Shown here: piece after piece, positions 1 through 10,350 of the stretch
Position numbering within the stretch: position 1 is the stretch's first letter
How the letters are laid out: each line of letters begins with the position of its first letter
Assembly: GCF_002775205.1 (NCBI RefSeq)
Contig: NC_036456.1
Location: 24,255,968 to 24,319,967 of the forward strand
Reading direction: 5' to 3'
Length of the DNA: 64,000 nt
DNA from: Xiphophorus maculatus
Lineage: Eukaryota > Chordata > Actinopteri > Cyprinodontiformes > Poeciliidae
The notes under the pieces: generated by a model
The model's database searches: none
What the model saw: only the letters and a program-made list of their open reading frames with translations
What the model was told of the DNA's origin: nothing
Translations under genes and position numbers: made by a program

Positions 1-1406
1 CTGGAGGACCTTTTATTTTGAAAATCCTTTAACCTGATTCTCTCGGTTGCGTCTTGCGTGCCAACATTGAGCCACAAACCGCAAAATGAGTCAGAAACAG
101 ATCAGATGTTTTTGGAAAGTTTCTTTATGAAGGGAAAAGGCCCAGAGAAGAGACAGGAGGATGGATTTATCCCGGCAGGTGATTCCCACAGTCCAAGCTC
201 TGCATGATATGGTGACCGGATGTTAATGAGGCAATGAAGCTTCAAGCTGCTTCGCCACTAGAGACCAAGAACCCTGAGCATCAGCAACACTTCCGGTGTT
301 ATTGTCTCTCATCTCTCCCAGATGGACCGTCTGGCTGCAGAGAAACGAGCTCAGGGCTCCATTAGTCGTTATTGTGAGTTAAAATTTTCACGAAAGTAAA
401 ATGTTTGTTTTTGTGGTATATTTTGAAGGGATATGTAAACGTTACCATAGCGACCAGAGACAGAAACCGTTAGGGCAGCGGCCAAGACGAGGAGAGGAGT
501 AGAGCTTTAGGTCTGGTTCACACGGCACGATTTTAGGATTGTCGGCCGATTTTCCAAACCTCTGTGACCACAGAGCCGATAAAAGTCCAACAGGTTCGGT
601 CGGTTCGTGTGTCCAGCCACACGGCAGGAGCAACACACCACACTAACCGGTTCCAGAAGAAAATCCAGTAAAACCCCCAACATACCAAACATGAATTTAG
701 AATAATCAAACATGGATGATGATGTAGAAGCAGCAGTGATAGTTTGTGGCTCATTTTAAGAGATAAAATGTAACAAATAGAAAAGGCGTTTGATAAAAGA
801 TGGCGGGAGCAACCGCTCTATTTGCTGCACTATGATTTGGAGGTGAGTTATGTTTTTTCGTAGTTAACAATTTAACTGAATAAACATAACCACATATAAT
901 AAACATGTATAAAATGTGAATTTTTGCTTATATCTGCTTAACAACCCTGGTTGTAACAACTTGGGTTGTTATTCTGCCGTGAACCGAATTAATTTGTTTG
1001 TTATTGACTTTTACTCAATTAAATTTCTTACGTATACATTGCAAATTGTATTTTTATTATAGTTGATTATGTTGTTTTTCATCTCTCCTTATTTCTTTTG
1101 TTCTTCCTATAACTGATGGAGATATATAGACATTATTTATAATGTATAAAAGTATTGTTTATGTCATGTAATTAGCCATACATTCTTAAGAAAATGAAAT
1201 AATAAATACTTTATGGTATTCTTATTTAGTAATGTAATTAGATTAGTTGTATTCTCACCCCACGCCACTAGAGGCAGAAGCAGGCCCGAGAAGATGCGAC
1301 TATGGAGCAAATTTAGAAGTACACCGAAAGCAATTTCTTCGGTTTTTAGTATCATGCATAAATTGATTCAGACGGTATCACATAATTTATCATTTGACAT
1401 TATTAC
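1..1406. other. Intergenic; possible short DNA-transposon fragment
   Basis: No convincing gene is seen. Around 505-760 the sequence has internally complementary motifs (a stretch with TTCACACGGCACG and later CGTGTGTCCAGCCACACGGC) of the kind found at the ends of small non-autonomous DNA transposons in fish, but I could not delimit both ends. The open frames here are short and of low complexity. The 3' part is AT-rich and leads into the first U1 gene. Confidence 0.4.
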
Positions 1407-1569
1407 CAGGGGAGAGCGCGAACGCAGTCCCCCACTACCATAAATTGTGCAGTTGAGATTCTCCCATGTGGAGAATTCACAGAAGTCAGATCGCCGCAGT
1501 GCAATGGCTGATCCTCACCCTGAGCGATCCACCTACAGGATCATGGAGTCGCTTCTGCCAGGTAAGTAT
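1407..1569 (-). ncRNA. U1 spliceosomal snRNA, variant copy A
   Basis: Read on the minus strand, the RNA begins AUACUUACCUGGCAG, the invariant U1 5' end that pairs with 5' splice sites. It ends in the U1 stem-loop IV (GGGGGACUGCGUUCGCGC, then CUCUCCCCUG). Length is 163 nt against 164 for human U1. Stem-loop II keeps an AUUGCAC loop (U1A site) and the Sm-like site reads AAUUUAUGG (human AAUUUGUGG). The stems of loops I-III differ from human U1 but pairing is kept: AGCGA with UCGCU in stem I, GAUC..GCC with GGC..GAUC in stem II, AUUCUCC with GGAGAAU in stem III. The loop I motif bound by U1-70K is altered (GAUCCUGUAG against human GAUCACGAAG). A PSE-like element lies upstream at the right distance. 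It could be an active variant or a young pseudogene; the compensated stems favour function. Confidence 0.88.
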
Positions 1570-1612
1570 GCTGTTCATTCCTCCGACTGACGATTAACAA
1601 CTTCACACATCC

Positions 1613-1631
1613 GGTTCTGACTCACGGTGGG
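1613..1631 (-). promoter_or_regulatory. PSE-like snRNA promoter element of U1 copy A
   Basis: On the minus strand the sequence CCCACCGTGAGTCAGAACC lies about 44-62 bases before the U1 5' end. The core CACCGTGA resembles the vertebrate proximal sequence element bound by SNAPc, which sits near -55 in RNA polymerase II snRNA genes. The same element at the same distance precedes copy B. Confidence 0.6.
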
Positions 1632-2158
1632 AAAGAAAATATTCCCTGATTCACTTTAGGATTTAACATTTAACAAAACACATTCAGTAACTCATAGAAA
1701 TAATAACAAATATGTAATAGAAATCAAAATAAACCAGAATATGGGCGGTTTAAAGCTCCCAAAATGCATTGCGAGAGAGTGCTGAAGCGTTTTAATTTTA
1801 GCATTTAAAATGTATTTCGTCCCTCAAATTAACCTAAGCAACCTAAGTATATTCAGAGCTGATTACATCTACAACAACTAATAATTTATATTAATATATC
1901 TAAAATGTAAAGGAAACCAAAACAAATGTTTATTTTGTATCAATAACGGCGTTAATGGCCGCTCTGCTGCTGCCACCTGCTGGTCAGAGCGAGGAATGAC
2001 ATTTAACGGAATAAACAAACTGAATGACAAAAGATACATTTTGTTTGATCTCAGTGGGCACCAGAGTGATTGACAGAAAATACTTAGAAGATACGTTTTG
2101 GTAATTACGAAATTAACAGATGATAGTAAAATAAATATTTATCATTTAACATTATTAC

Positions 2159-2321
2159 CAGGGGAGAGCGCGAACGCAGTCCCCCACTACCATAAATTGT
2201 GCAGTTGAGATTCTCCCATGTGGAGAATTCACAGAGGTCAGATCGCCGCAGTGCAATGGCTGATCCTCACCCTGAACGATCCACCTACAGGATCATGGAG
2301 TCGCTCCTGCCAGGTAAGTAT
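2159..2321 (-). ncRNA. U1 spliceosomal snRNA, variant copy B
   Basis: Second copy, 752 bases from copy A in the same orientation and also 163 nt. The 5' end AUACUUACCUGGCAG, the AUUGCAC loop, the AAUUUAUGG Sm-like site and stem-loop IV match copy A. It differs at a few positions. In stem I it has GGAGCGA with UCGUUC, which restores a G-C pair where copy A has a mismatch and uses a G-U wobble elsewhere. This pattern suggests that stem I is maintained, though with two copies it could be chance. The minus-strand sequence just past the 3' end (GTTAAATGATAAA) weakly resembles an snRNA 3' box. Confidence 0.87.
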
Positions 2322-2364
2322 GCTGTTCATTCCTCCTACTGACGATTAGCAACTTCACACATCC

Positions 2365-2383
2365 GGTTCTGACTCACGGTGGG
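2365..2383 (-). promoter_or_regulatory. PSE-like snRNA promoter element of U1 copy B
   Basis: Identical core to the element of copy A (minus strand CCCACCGTGAGTCAGAACC), again about 44-62 bases upstream of the RNA start. Confidence 0.6.
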
Positions 2384-2455
2384 AAATTAAAATAAACCCT
2401 GAGTCACTTTAGGATTTAACATTTAACTAAAAACAATCAGAAACTCAGAGAAATA

Positions 2456-3480
2456 ATAAATATATTTTAAATAACTCAAAATGAAAAACTTAGAAAAACT
2501 CAGAAGTGTTAAAATTGTATACTTTTCAAGCTCTAACTTCAGAAACTTTCTTTAAAGAACAAACCATACTAATAGATTAACAGTAAATGCATAAATATTT
2601 CCTACTTTAAAGAGGTTTGTTAGAGCTTTCTATATGTTTTATTTAGAAATGTTATTTTGTTAATACATTGTTCAGTGGCCATTTAATGTATTATTTCACT
2701 ATTATTTTATTAATGTGGTTATGTGATGTGTGTTATGTGAACATGAAAGTTCACATAACATAAAAGTTATGTGAACTTTTTTTGTTATTATTAGGTGATC
2801 AGTTACTCAGTATTTCAGTAGTTTACCAAATACTTCAAAATAAAATACAAAGAACATTGTTCCAGCAGGGGTAATTAAATAAATAGAATAATAAATATTC
2901 GTTCTTTGTTAAATTATGGCTCATCTTTTGTTTTCTCTTTTATTCGTATAAATATAGAACTCAGTCTGTTAAATGTTGATTGAAAAATGAATATTGACTT
3001 TATTAAAATTCATGCAATGTTAAGGAGGAAGAGACAGGCCCTGTGGACCAGGGCTGTTTATATATATGAAGGTTTTCCTGATTTACTCTTTGTTTCAAAC
3101 AGAAGGTTTTATTCCAGTCGCTATGTTTATGTAAATCTATTCTGTCACACAGTCTTCTACTAAACAGAAAAAAAGAAAAAGACCATCTTTGTTATACTTT
3201 ATCTAAAATTATATAAAAAGTTTCAATAATTTTCTATCTGAAATTCAATCCATATCATCAATACATGTTTTAAGCAGACAAATCATTAAAACCATGTCAA
3301 AGAAATGCATCCATTTCTCCAAATCATTGAAATAAAACAAAGTACAAAGGATAAACACACAATAAAGGTTTCAAAATTTTAGAAGTCTAAATCTTAAAGC
3401 ATTCAAACTCATTGTTCTTTTAAGAGACAATTTCTTCCTTAGTCTCATTAAATAAAATGGAAATATAAAATTGCGAGAAC
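2456..3480. other. Non-coding; fragment of a zinc-finger-gene intron
   Basis: No gene is seen. A block near 2840-3010 (AAATTATGGCTCAT, then TGTTGATTGAAAAATGAATATTGACTT) matches the first intron of ZNF-2 near 10855-10970 in the same plus orientation. It therefore looks like a stray piece of another zinc-finger unit. A small hairpin sits at 2731-2760 (TGTTATGTGAAC and its complement), with a third copy at 2766-2776. Confidence 0.5.
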
Positions 3481-3880
3481 AAAATGTGTCGGTTGCAATT
3501 ACTCCACTTCCAAACAGCAAGTTACTGAGAATCTTACTTGAGGTTCACATTGTGCCATCAAACCTGCGTGAGTTCTCATGTGAACGGTTACATTTCTAAT
3601 GAGTGAAACTTTTTCTACAGGACATACAAAAGAAAGGCTTCTGTCAGGTTTGACACCTATTAAAGACAAGTTGAACAAACACAGAAAAGACAAGAGAGTT
3701 AGATTCTTTTGATCTTGCGAGGAGAACGGACAGAGATGTGTTTACAGTTACAAATCTCCAACCGCTCTGAAACACATTTGTCCGCTCCTCTCTTTTTATT
3801 ACTTTCAGAGTCCCTATCACAGAGAACACTGCAACTCTAAGGGGTGGGGACAAAACATTTCATTACTTAGTTGCAGTGCT
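3481..3880 (-). pseudogene. Relic of a C2H2 zinc-finger gene 3' end
   Basis: The minus strand encodes VTVHMRTHAG followed by LMA, then sequence matching the 3' untranslated start of the intact genes (CTTGCTGTTTGGAAGTGGAGTA). This corresponds to the last finger and the HMMA-type C-terminus of ZNF-6 and ZNF-7. Upstream, [13 protein letters not shown] is a degenerate finger lacking the second cysteine. No usable frame of gene length remains. It lies downstream of ZNF-1 in the same orientation, so it may be the 3' end of a lost neighbour or of a longer ancestral ZNF-1. Confidence 0.65.
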
Positions 3881-4224
3881 AATGACAATCACGAACTAAA
3901 CACATGTTATCTTGCATTAAGACACAGAGTAAAAAAAGAACAAGTCGTACATCTTCAAGGCGACGGTTCTACAGCTATCTAACAGTTCAAAGGAAGAAAC
4001 AGTCCTGCTGAGTAATAAACCCTGTGAGCTCGGTTATCACTGCTTCTCTTCAGGGAGGCCCTCTTGTAAAAAGGAAATCAAGTAAATCAAACAATACAGA
4101 AACATTCTTTATGCTGAAGGAAAAGAAAACAACAAAGGCATATAAGACGGAACATCATATAAGTAACACTACTGTTATAAATGAAACAACAAATATATGA
4201 TAATATATATACATTTCACCTAAC
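3881..4224. other. Non-coding, nothing recognised
   Basis: Spacer between two zinc-finger relics. I see no open frame, repeat or RNA. Confidence 0.4.
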
Positions 4225-4303
4225 AGCTTCTAACCCGTGTGAATCTTCATGTGATGACGTAAACTGGATCTACACACAAAACATTTTCCTCACTTTTCAC
4301 TAA
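4225..4303 (-). pseudogene. Orphan finger cut off from ZNF-1
   Basis: The minus strand reads GKCFVCRSSLRHHMKIHTG and then a stop, a C2H2 finger with a TGA where the second cysteine is expected. It lies directly beyond the hAT-like insertion that borders the ZNF-1 stop codon, so it was probably the last finger of that gene before the insertion. Confidence 0.6.
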
Positions 4304-4512
4304 GGGTGCACCGATTGCAAAAGTGCAGACATGACCTGGTGGGCCGGTCCAATAGTCAAACCTCTCAACGGAACAGAAGAGGACAGTGGGTGAGGTCAAT
4401 AAAATTGGGGGATCAGATCGGCTTCACATGCATGTTTCTGCTGATCACCAATGTCCCAAAATTAAGGAAATCAACATAGATTAATCGGCTGGCTGATAAA
4501 TCAATGCACAGC
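4304..4512. mobile_element. Short hAT-like non-autonomous element
   Basis: One end reads AGGGTGCACCGATTGCAAAAG and the other, on the opposite strand, GTGCATTGATTTATCAGCC: degenerate terminal inverted repeats of the 'GGGTGCACCGAT' kind common in fish hAT elements. About 209 bp, with no coding capacity. It separates ZNF-1 from the orphan finger at 4225-4303. The target duplication is not clear. Confidence 0.6.
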
Positions 4513-4514
4513 TA

Positions 4515-7500
4515 CTACTCACATGTGTGAATTCTGATGTGAGAAGTTAAAAGGTATTTTTTAGTGAAACTTTTCCCACAGATCCCACAGGAGAAAGACT
4601 TCTCTCTTGTGTGACTCTTCATGTGATGAAGTAAAAATGACCTAAAAGGAAAACATTTTCCACAGGTCCCACATGAGAAAGAATTCTCACCTGTGTGAGT
4701 CTTCATGTGAAAATGTAAAAGGTGTTTTCCAGCAAAACATTTTCCACAGGTCGCACATGAGAAGGGCTTCTCACCTGTGTGAGTTCTCATGTGAGTAACT
4801 AAGTGAGATTTATACAACCAATTTCTTCCACAGGTGCCACAAGAGAAAGTCTTCTCACCTGTGTGAAATCTCATGTGAGCACTTAAAGTTTTTTTATGAG
4901 TGAAACTTTTCCCACAGGTTCCACAAGAGAACGGCTTCTCATCTGTATGAATTATCATGTGAGCAGTTAAGCTTTTTTTATGAGTAAAACGTTTTCCACA
5001 GATCTCACATGAGAAAGGCTTCTCTCCAGTGTGAATTCTCATGTGAATATTTAAACTTTTTTTATAAGTGAAACTTTTTCCACAAGTTCCACATGAGAAC
5101 GGCTTCTCACCTGTGTGAACTCTCATGTGATCAACTAACTGAGATTTAAACAAGCATTTTTTTCCACAGATACCACAAGAGATCGTCTTCTCACCTGTGT
5201 GAAATCTCATGTGAGCAGTTAAACTTTTTTTATGAGTGAAACTTTTTCCACAGGTCCCACATGAAAAAGCCTTCTCACCTGCGTGAGTTCTCATGTGATC
5301 AACTAAGTGAGATTTATTCAAGCATTTTTTTCCACAGATACCACAAGAGATCGCCTTCTCACCAGTGTGAACTCTCATGTGAACAGTTAAACTTTTTTTA
5401 TGAGCGAAACATTTTCCACAGGTCCCACATGAGAACGGCTTCTCACCTGTGTGAACTCTCATGTGACTAACCAAGTCAGGTTTCCTCCGGAAACTTTTTC
5501 CACAGTTCCCACATGAGAAAGGCTTCTCACCTGTATGAATCGTCATGTGATCAAGTAACTGAGATTTAGACGCAAAACCTTTTCCACAGGTTGTGCACGT
5601 GTAAGGCTTCTCACCTGAGTGAATTCTTATGTGTCTGTTTAAAATGCCAATCTGATGGAAACTTTTTCCACAAGCTGCACATGTGAACGGTTTTTCACCT
5701 GTATGAATTCTCATGTGATTAGTTAAACGACTCTTGTGAGGGTAACCTTTTCCACAGGTTGAACATGTGAAAGATTTCTTGGCCGTGTGAGTTCTCACGT
5801 GTATCATGAAGGAATTATTTCGAGAAAAGGTTTTATCACAAATTTTACAAGAATATAGATTTTGGTTTGGTTGAGTTTTCTTGTGTGTTTCTTTTTCTGA
5901 AGTCTCAGTTGTGCCTTTCTGCTGTTTGTTCACCAAAATGTCATCAGTCTCCTGTTTCAGCACAAGATGCTCTTCATCCTGACTGATGCAGAGTTGCTTT
6001 TCTTCGTCTTTGAACTGTTGATGTTCTGGTTCCTCTTGTTCCTCTTTTATCTGCAGAGGTTCTGGTTCCTCTTGTTCCCGTTTTATCTGCAGAGGTTCTG
6101 GTTCCTCTTGTTCCTCTTTTATCTGCAGAGGTTCTGGTTCCTCTTGGTCCCGTTTTATCTGCAGAGGTTCTGGTTCCTCATGTTCCCGTTTTATCTGCAG
6201 AGGTTCTGGTTCCTCTTGATCCAAAGTGGAGTTTTCCTCCGGGTTGCTGAGCTCATTGAGAACCTCCTCCTCTTTCCAGCATTGTGGGAGATCTGGACAA
6301 AAAGACAAAACAAAAGCTTGAATATGTGAGTCAAACAATGAGCCTTACACTTTCATTAACAAAAATTAAAATAAAAATATTTTTCAGCAAACATGTGCGC
6401 TTACATTAAAAAATAAAATCTCTGCCGCAGTTCATCTTTTTTAGCGATATTTTCTTGCCATTTGTGATATTAATTGGAAACGTGTTTTATGGATTTTCCT
6501 TAGAGATATTTAGTAGAAAGATGCGCTGTGAGAGTCTGGGGCTGTCCTTTTCACATTCTGCCAGTGAAAAGCTTTTTCACAGCTTGAGCACCTGGTGATC
6601 GCGTAGCTTAATCCACCGGATGGTTTGAGTTCTTTCGTAATAGGCGACCATGTATTTTATTTTTTTGGTAATAAATTCCTCAATTTTTGGACTTTTGTGT
6701 ACACTTATATGTGCTGTTATTATTCAATGATACAAAGTTTTGTTTGAGGGAAAAAAAAACAACAGAACTTAAACAATAATAAATATAAGAATACGCTCTA
6801 AGAAATCATAAATAAATGAATATTTTAAACACTCATTAAGCTCTTACCAGTAGTTTCTTGAACTGGCAGATTAGAGATTAGAGAGTCATGGATCTTAAAC
6901 TTTGATTTTTTTATTTTTTTTTTTAGGTTTTGTTGGCTCTATTGGCCTTTAATAACAGTTTTTAGACACGAAAGTGGGTTACGACAGAGAGGGAAAACGT
7001 GCAGCAGAGGTCATAATCCTGGTCAGTTTTGAATAACTAATAAAATTAGAGAGGCCTCCTACAAAATTATGCATGGATACTATTTGCCAATCAGTATATG
7101 CAAAAAGTCAAAAAGGAAATTAACATAAAATGCTCACTATTTTCACCCCGAAACCTTTTTGGCTTTGCATTCATATAAAAAAAAAGTTTTGTGGCGATGT
7201 CATTTATAATCGATAATGTATATAAATATTTTGTTTTACGTTGAGAGAATTAACCTTAGTTTTCACAATTGTTTGAGAAAAGAAGAAAATATATTTTTTT
7301 AATTAATGTGATTGTATTTTTAGTAAAGTTTTTTTTTATTCACAAATGTAAATTCAATAAAAGAATTCCTTGTTTTGAGACTTTTAAAATTGAGGTACTA
7401 AACTACTTTCAGTTACTCTTTCAATCAATCTATTAGCATTACCTTTCGCAGGTAAGAATGAAAGAAAATATCGCAATTTTACAAGCAGAATTTCTTGACT

Positions 7501-8607
7501 TTGCGGCTAGAATCTATCTTCTAAACAACCAAGAAATATTTCCCTTGTAACTAAATTGGCCCAGAGTAACTACTCTGGTTGTAAATATCTTAGCCTAGCT
7601 AATTTCCATACTGTGGAGTTTTTCTAACGAGAGAGAGCTGATGAGAAGCTGCTGTTAGAAGGGAAATGCTTTTCATACCAGAGGATTTTAGCAGGTCAGT
7701 CGGGATCAGAGCTGGATCTGTTTTTCTCCAGTCTTCTGTTTCACAGATCAGCTTCAAAATGTTGGTGTTTAGCTGTATCGTATAGATGCTACAAGTTAAC
7801 GCCCCAATATTTTAAAAATGTATGTTTTCTCAGAATGTGGAGGAATCAGGATTTAATTTTCTATTACACTGTTGGATAATTTGTCCTTTATCTTTAGCCT
7901 ATGTCAACCAGGACATCTCAGAAGTCACTGGACTGCTCCCAGTTTGACCAGCAGACTGAACCCTGTCTGTGCCCCGTGTTAGCAGTATAAATAAATCTGT
8001 ATTTTAATGTAAACTTTTTTCCCCATTCACTTTTTGTGCATTTTTATGTTCATGAATACATTGAGGTGTGTGTGTCTTCATCAATGTCAATATAAAAAAA
8101 ATATTGATCAGAATCAGCTGTATCACATAGAAACATTGTGCTCTTTAAAACAATTAAATAATCACATCAAAAAGTTGGAAATGTTGTCATTAGTGCTTTT
8201 TTAAATTTAATTTGAGTTTTCTATAATTCCCAAATCTAATTGGAGAGTGTGACACAATGTGTCAATGCCAGGCATTAACTTAAAATACTTTGTGCAACGA
8301 CTCTTTATAAAGTTCGGTCCATTTAATTATATTAGCTTACAACAGGACACATTCAGTTTGGCGGACGCTGTGGCGTAACAAGGCGTCTACGTATTCATGT
8401 CTGTGGTCTCATCTGTATCGGTAAAACGTGAAGGTGTTTCGTACCTATCCGGTGTAAGATGATCTGCGGTATCCGGGTAAAATCCATCAGTCTGCGCTGA
8501 TCCTCCATCTCTTCCTCCATCTTAACGTTGATTTCCTTCAACTCTGTGAATGTTTCTCCAGATACCTGATCTTTCATAAACTCTCTCCGAGGCTGAAATG
8601 AAGACAT
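4515..8607 (-). CDS. ZNF-1: C2H2 zinc-finger protein, 16 fingers
   Basis: Two exons: 8607-8445 (54 codons plus one base) and 6292-4515, joined in phase 1 across GT..AG (donor GTACGA, acceptor TTGTCCAG). Product 646 residues. Residues 1-54 are the conserved N-terminus ([14 protein letters not shown]), here with Phe4 and a shorter QVSGETF segment. The linker, to about residue 195, has five EPEPLQIK repeats carrying IKRE, IKRD or IKEE motifs, then FKDE and LKQE. Sixteen fingers with TGEKP-type linkers follow. Fingers 7 and 9 have Cys at the conserved Phe position (GKKCL) and finger 13 has Trp (GRNWL). Fingers 6-10 alternate two types, as if a two-finger unit had duplicated. It is the only intact gene of the family on the minus strand, head-to-head with ZNF-2. 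The array ends HTCE and a stop next to a hAT-like insertion. Likely a nuclear DNA-binding regulator; target unknown. Confidence 0.9.
6021..6220 (-). repeat. 36-bp coding minisatellite in the ZNF-1 linker
   Basis: Six tandem units of about 36 bases, the last divergent, encode EPEPLQIK followed by REHE, RDQE, EEQE or REQE. Copies of this repeat occur in every family member in the window except ZNF-3/4, in different numbers, as expected for slippage or unequal exchange in frame. Confidence 0.85.
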
Positions 8608-8790
8608 TTTTATTTAAAACACTCAAACATTTAGCTAAACCTCAACCCCGTCTTCAGACAACCGTCTAACAAAAGAAAAGCTAAGGTTACTCTTTTGTGT
8701 GTTTCACTCTGGCTGTACTGAAGAAACAGGAAATGATTTTTAGTTCCGCTTTGAATTTTCTGCTGCGCTTCTCCTCTTTTAATATACTGT
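8608..8790 (-). promoter_or_regulatory. Proximal promoter and 5' UTR of ZNF-1
   Basis: On the minus strand this matches the block in front of every exon 1 of the family: AAAGCGGAACT, then TTTCTTCAGTACAGCC, GTGAAACAC, CTTAGCTTTT and TTGAGGTTTAGCTAAA just before the ATG. The TCAGTAC stretch resembles a vertebrate initiator. No TATA box is present (GGAACTAAAAATC). The block's role as promoter is inferred from conservation and position. Confidence 0.6.
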
Positions 8791-10183
8791 TTTGTTAAAA
8801 AGAAATTACAAACTTTATTGATAGGTTTATTGTTAGAGAAAATTTAGAAAATAGTCTCTTTTAGTTATATGTGTAAACTGGGGTTGTGACTCTTATTGTA
8901 TGGAGGTAAAACATAACGCTTGCATACTGCTTGCTTGATAATTCAAGACCAAGTATACGTAGGGAGGGAATGTTTAGTGAGAATAGATCAGTCTGGAAAA
9001 AACACTGATGATGTTGTTGCAATAACTAATAAAATGCTGATTGAGTGAAAATTACTTATGTCTCCTTGGTAACTAAGAGTGATAGCTCATTAGAGTAAAC
9101 TTTCTTATTCATTTAAGTTTTTCCATTACTATTTGTTCAGTACCTCAGTTCACCTGAGTGAAACGCAGTATATAAAATAATTACACACAGACTAATGTTT
9201 TCAAGCTTTTTCAGTTAATTATTAAGTTTTATGCGTTTTATTACATTCACTAAATTTTTCTGTAATCTGTGTTTCTGAATTGATTTCCATGGATTTCAAA
9301 TATTCATATGCTGGAGTATGTTTAAACAGTCATGTTCAGTAATATGGCATATTAAGTTTATTTCAGTAGCTCAGTCAGTTCAGTGAGTGAAACGCGATTA
9401 GAATATTACACCAACAAATAAGAATGTTTTATTTCAGAAATGTGGGTTTGAAGTCAGTTATCCAAAAAGCTTTTTTAATCTTACAAAAGAACCTCATTGG
9501 AAAGTATAATTCATTGAGTGTAAGTCTTCTTAGACCGTACAAAAGTGTCTAAGGTTATTATATTAGCACAATGGGTTGTAGTTTATAGGTTCTGATTTAG
9601 TTTTAAAACTAAATGGTATATGACCTCAGGTATTTTAGAGAAACATATAGTTCTGTTGTGAGACATCTTTTTCAGTCAATTATATTCAAAATGTTCCAGT
9701 TAAATACAATACTCTAAACCACATGTGGCCTCATACTGTTTAACTTTAAAAATGAATCAGAACCTACAAACTACAACCTTATGTGCCGACATAATAACTT
9801 TACGTGTTTTGTTCTAATTAAACAAGATATATTCATACTCAATAAATTAAAATATGAAAGAAAATGTGGTATTAACATTAAGATTAAGGGTAACTTTGGT
9901 TACTGACTTCAAGTAGGTATTAAGCATTGTTCTCTTTAAGCCTACATTTATGAAGTAATTTTTTCATTAATTTGTCTATCTAATCTTAAATTTTCATGTT
10001 TTTATTAAATGTAACCAGAAATTAATCTAAATAAACAGAAACACAAGGTTTTAAAGCATCAGTCTATGAGTCATTATTCAAAGTACTGTGTTGTAATAGG
10101 GTTAATAGAGAAAATAAAATGAATGAACATCACAATAATATTTTTATTTTCTAAGTAATACTGTAAATTAAAAGAGTTGATTT
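8791..10183. other. Intergenic spacer between head-to-head ZNF-1 and ZNF-2
   Basis: AT-rich DNA with no gene. Short motifs recur within it (for example GAGTGAAACGC near 9160 and 9390). The two starts are 1.74 kb apart. Some regulation could be shared, but nothing in the sequence shows it. Confidence 0.5.
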
Positions 10184-10350
10184 AAAGCGGAACTTATGCA
10201 TCGTTCACAGTTTCTTCAGTACAGCCACACTGAAACACGGGGAAGATAAAAACAGAGCACACGGGCTAGCCTTAGCTTTTCTTTTGTTACACGGCTGTTT
10301 GAAGACGAGTTTGAGGTTTAGCTAAATATCTGAGTGTTTACAGTAAAATA
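10184..10350 (+). promoter_or_regulatory. Proximal promoter and 5' UTR of ZNF-2
   Basis: Family promoter block beginning AAAGCGGAACTTATGCATCG. The TATA-like position reads TTATGCAT. It is followed by TTTCTTCAGTACAGCC and the conserved leader up to the ATG at 10351. Confidence 0.6.

Larger units (their letters stand above)
1380..2455. repeat. Tandem duplication carrying the two U1 genes
   Basis: Roughly 1380-1700 and 2135-2455 are similar throughout, including the U1 RNA, about 100 bases of promoter and some 3' flank, at an offset of 752 bases. The intervening 1700-2135 is unique AT-rich sequence. Similarity fades beyond about 150 bases upstream of each RNA start. Confidence 0.75.

Noticed and set aside
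321-376. Possible small exon (AG before ATGGACCGTCTGGC, donor GTGAGT)
   Set aside because: Only 18 codons, no recognisable family and no partner exon nearby.
5967-6329. Hydrophobic open frames opposite the acidic linkers (repeated [12 protein letters not shown]), here and at 13216, 30799, 34982, 45369 and 50652
   Set aside because: They are the reverse strand of the IKxE minisatellite. Their apparent membrane character follows from the complement of Glu/Gln/Lys codons.
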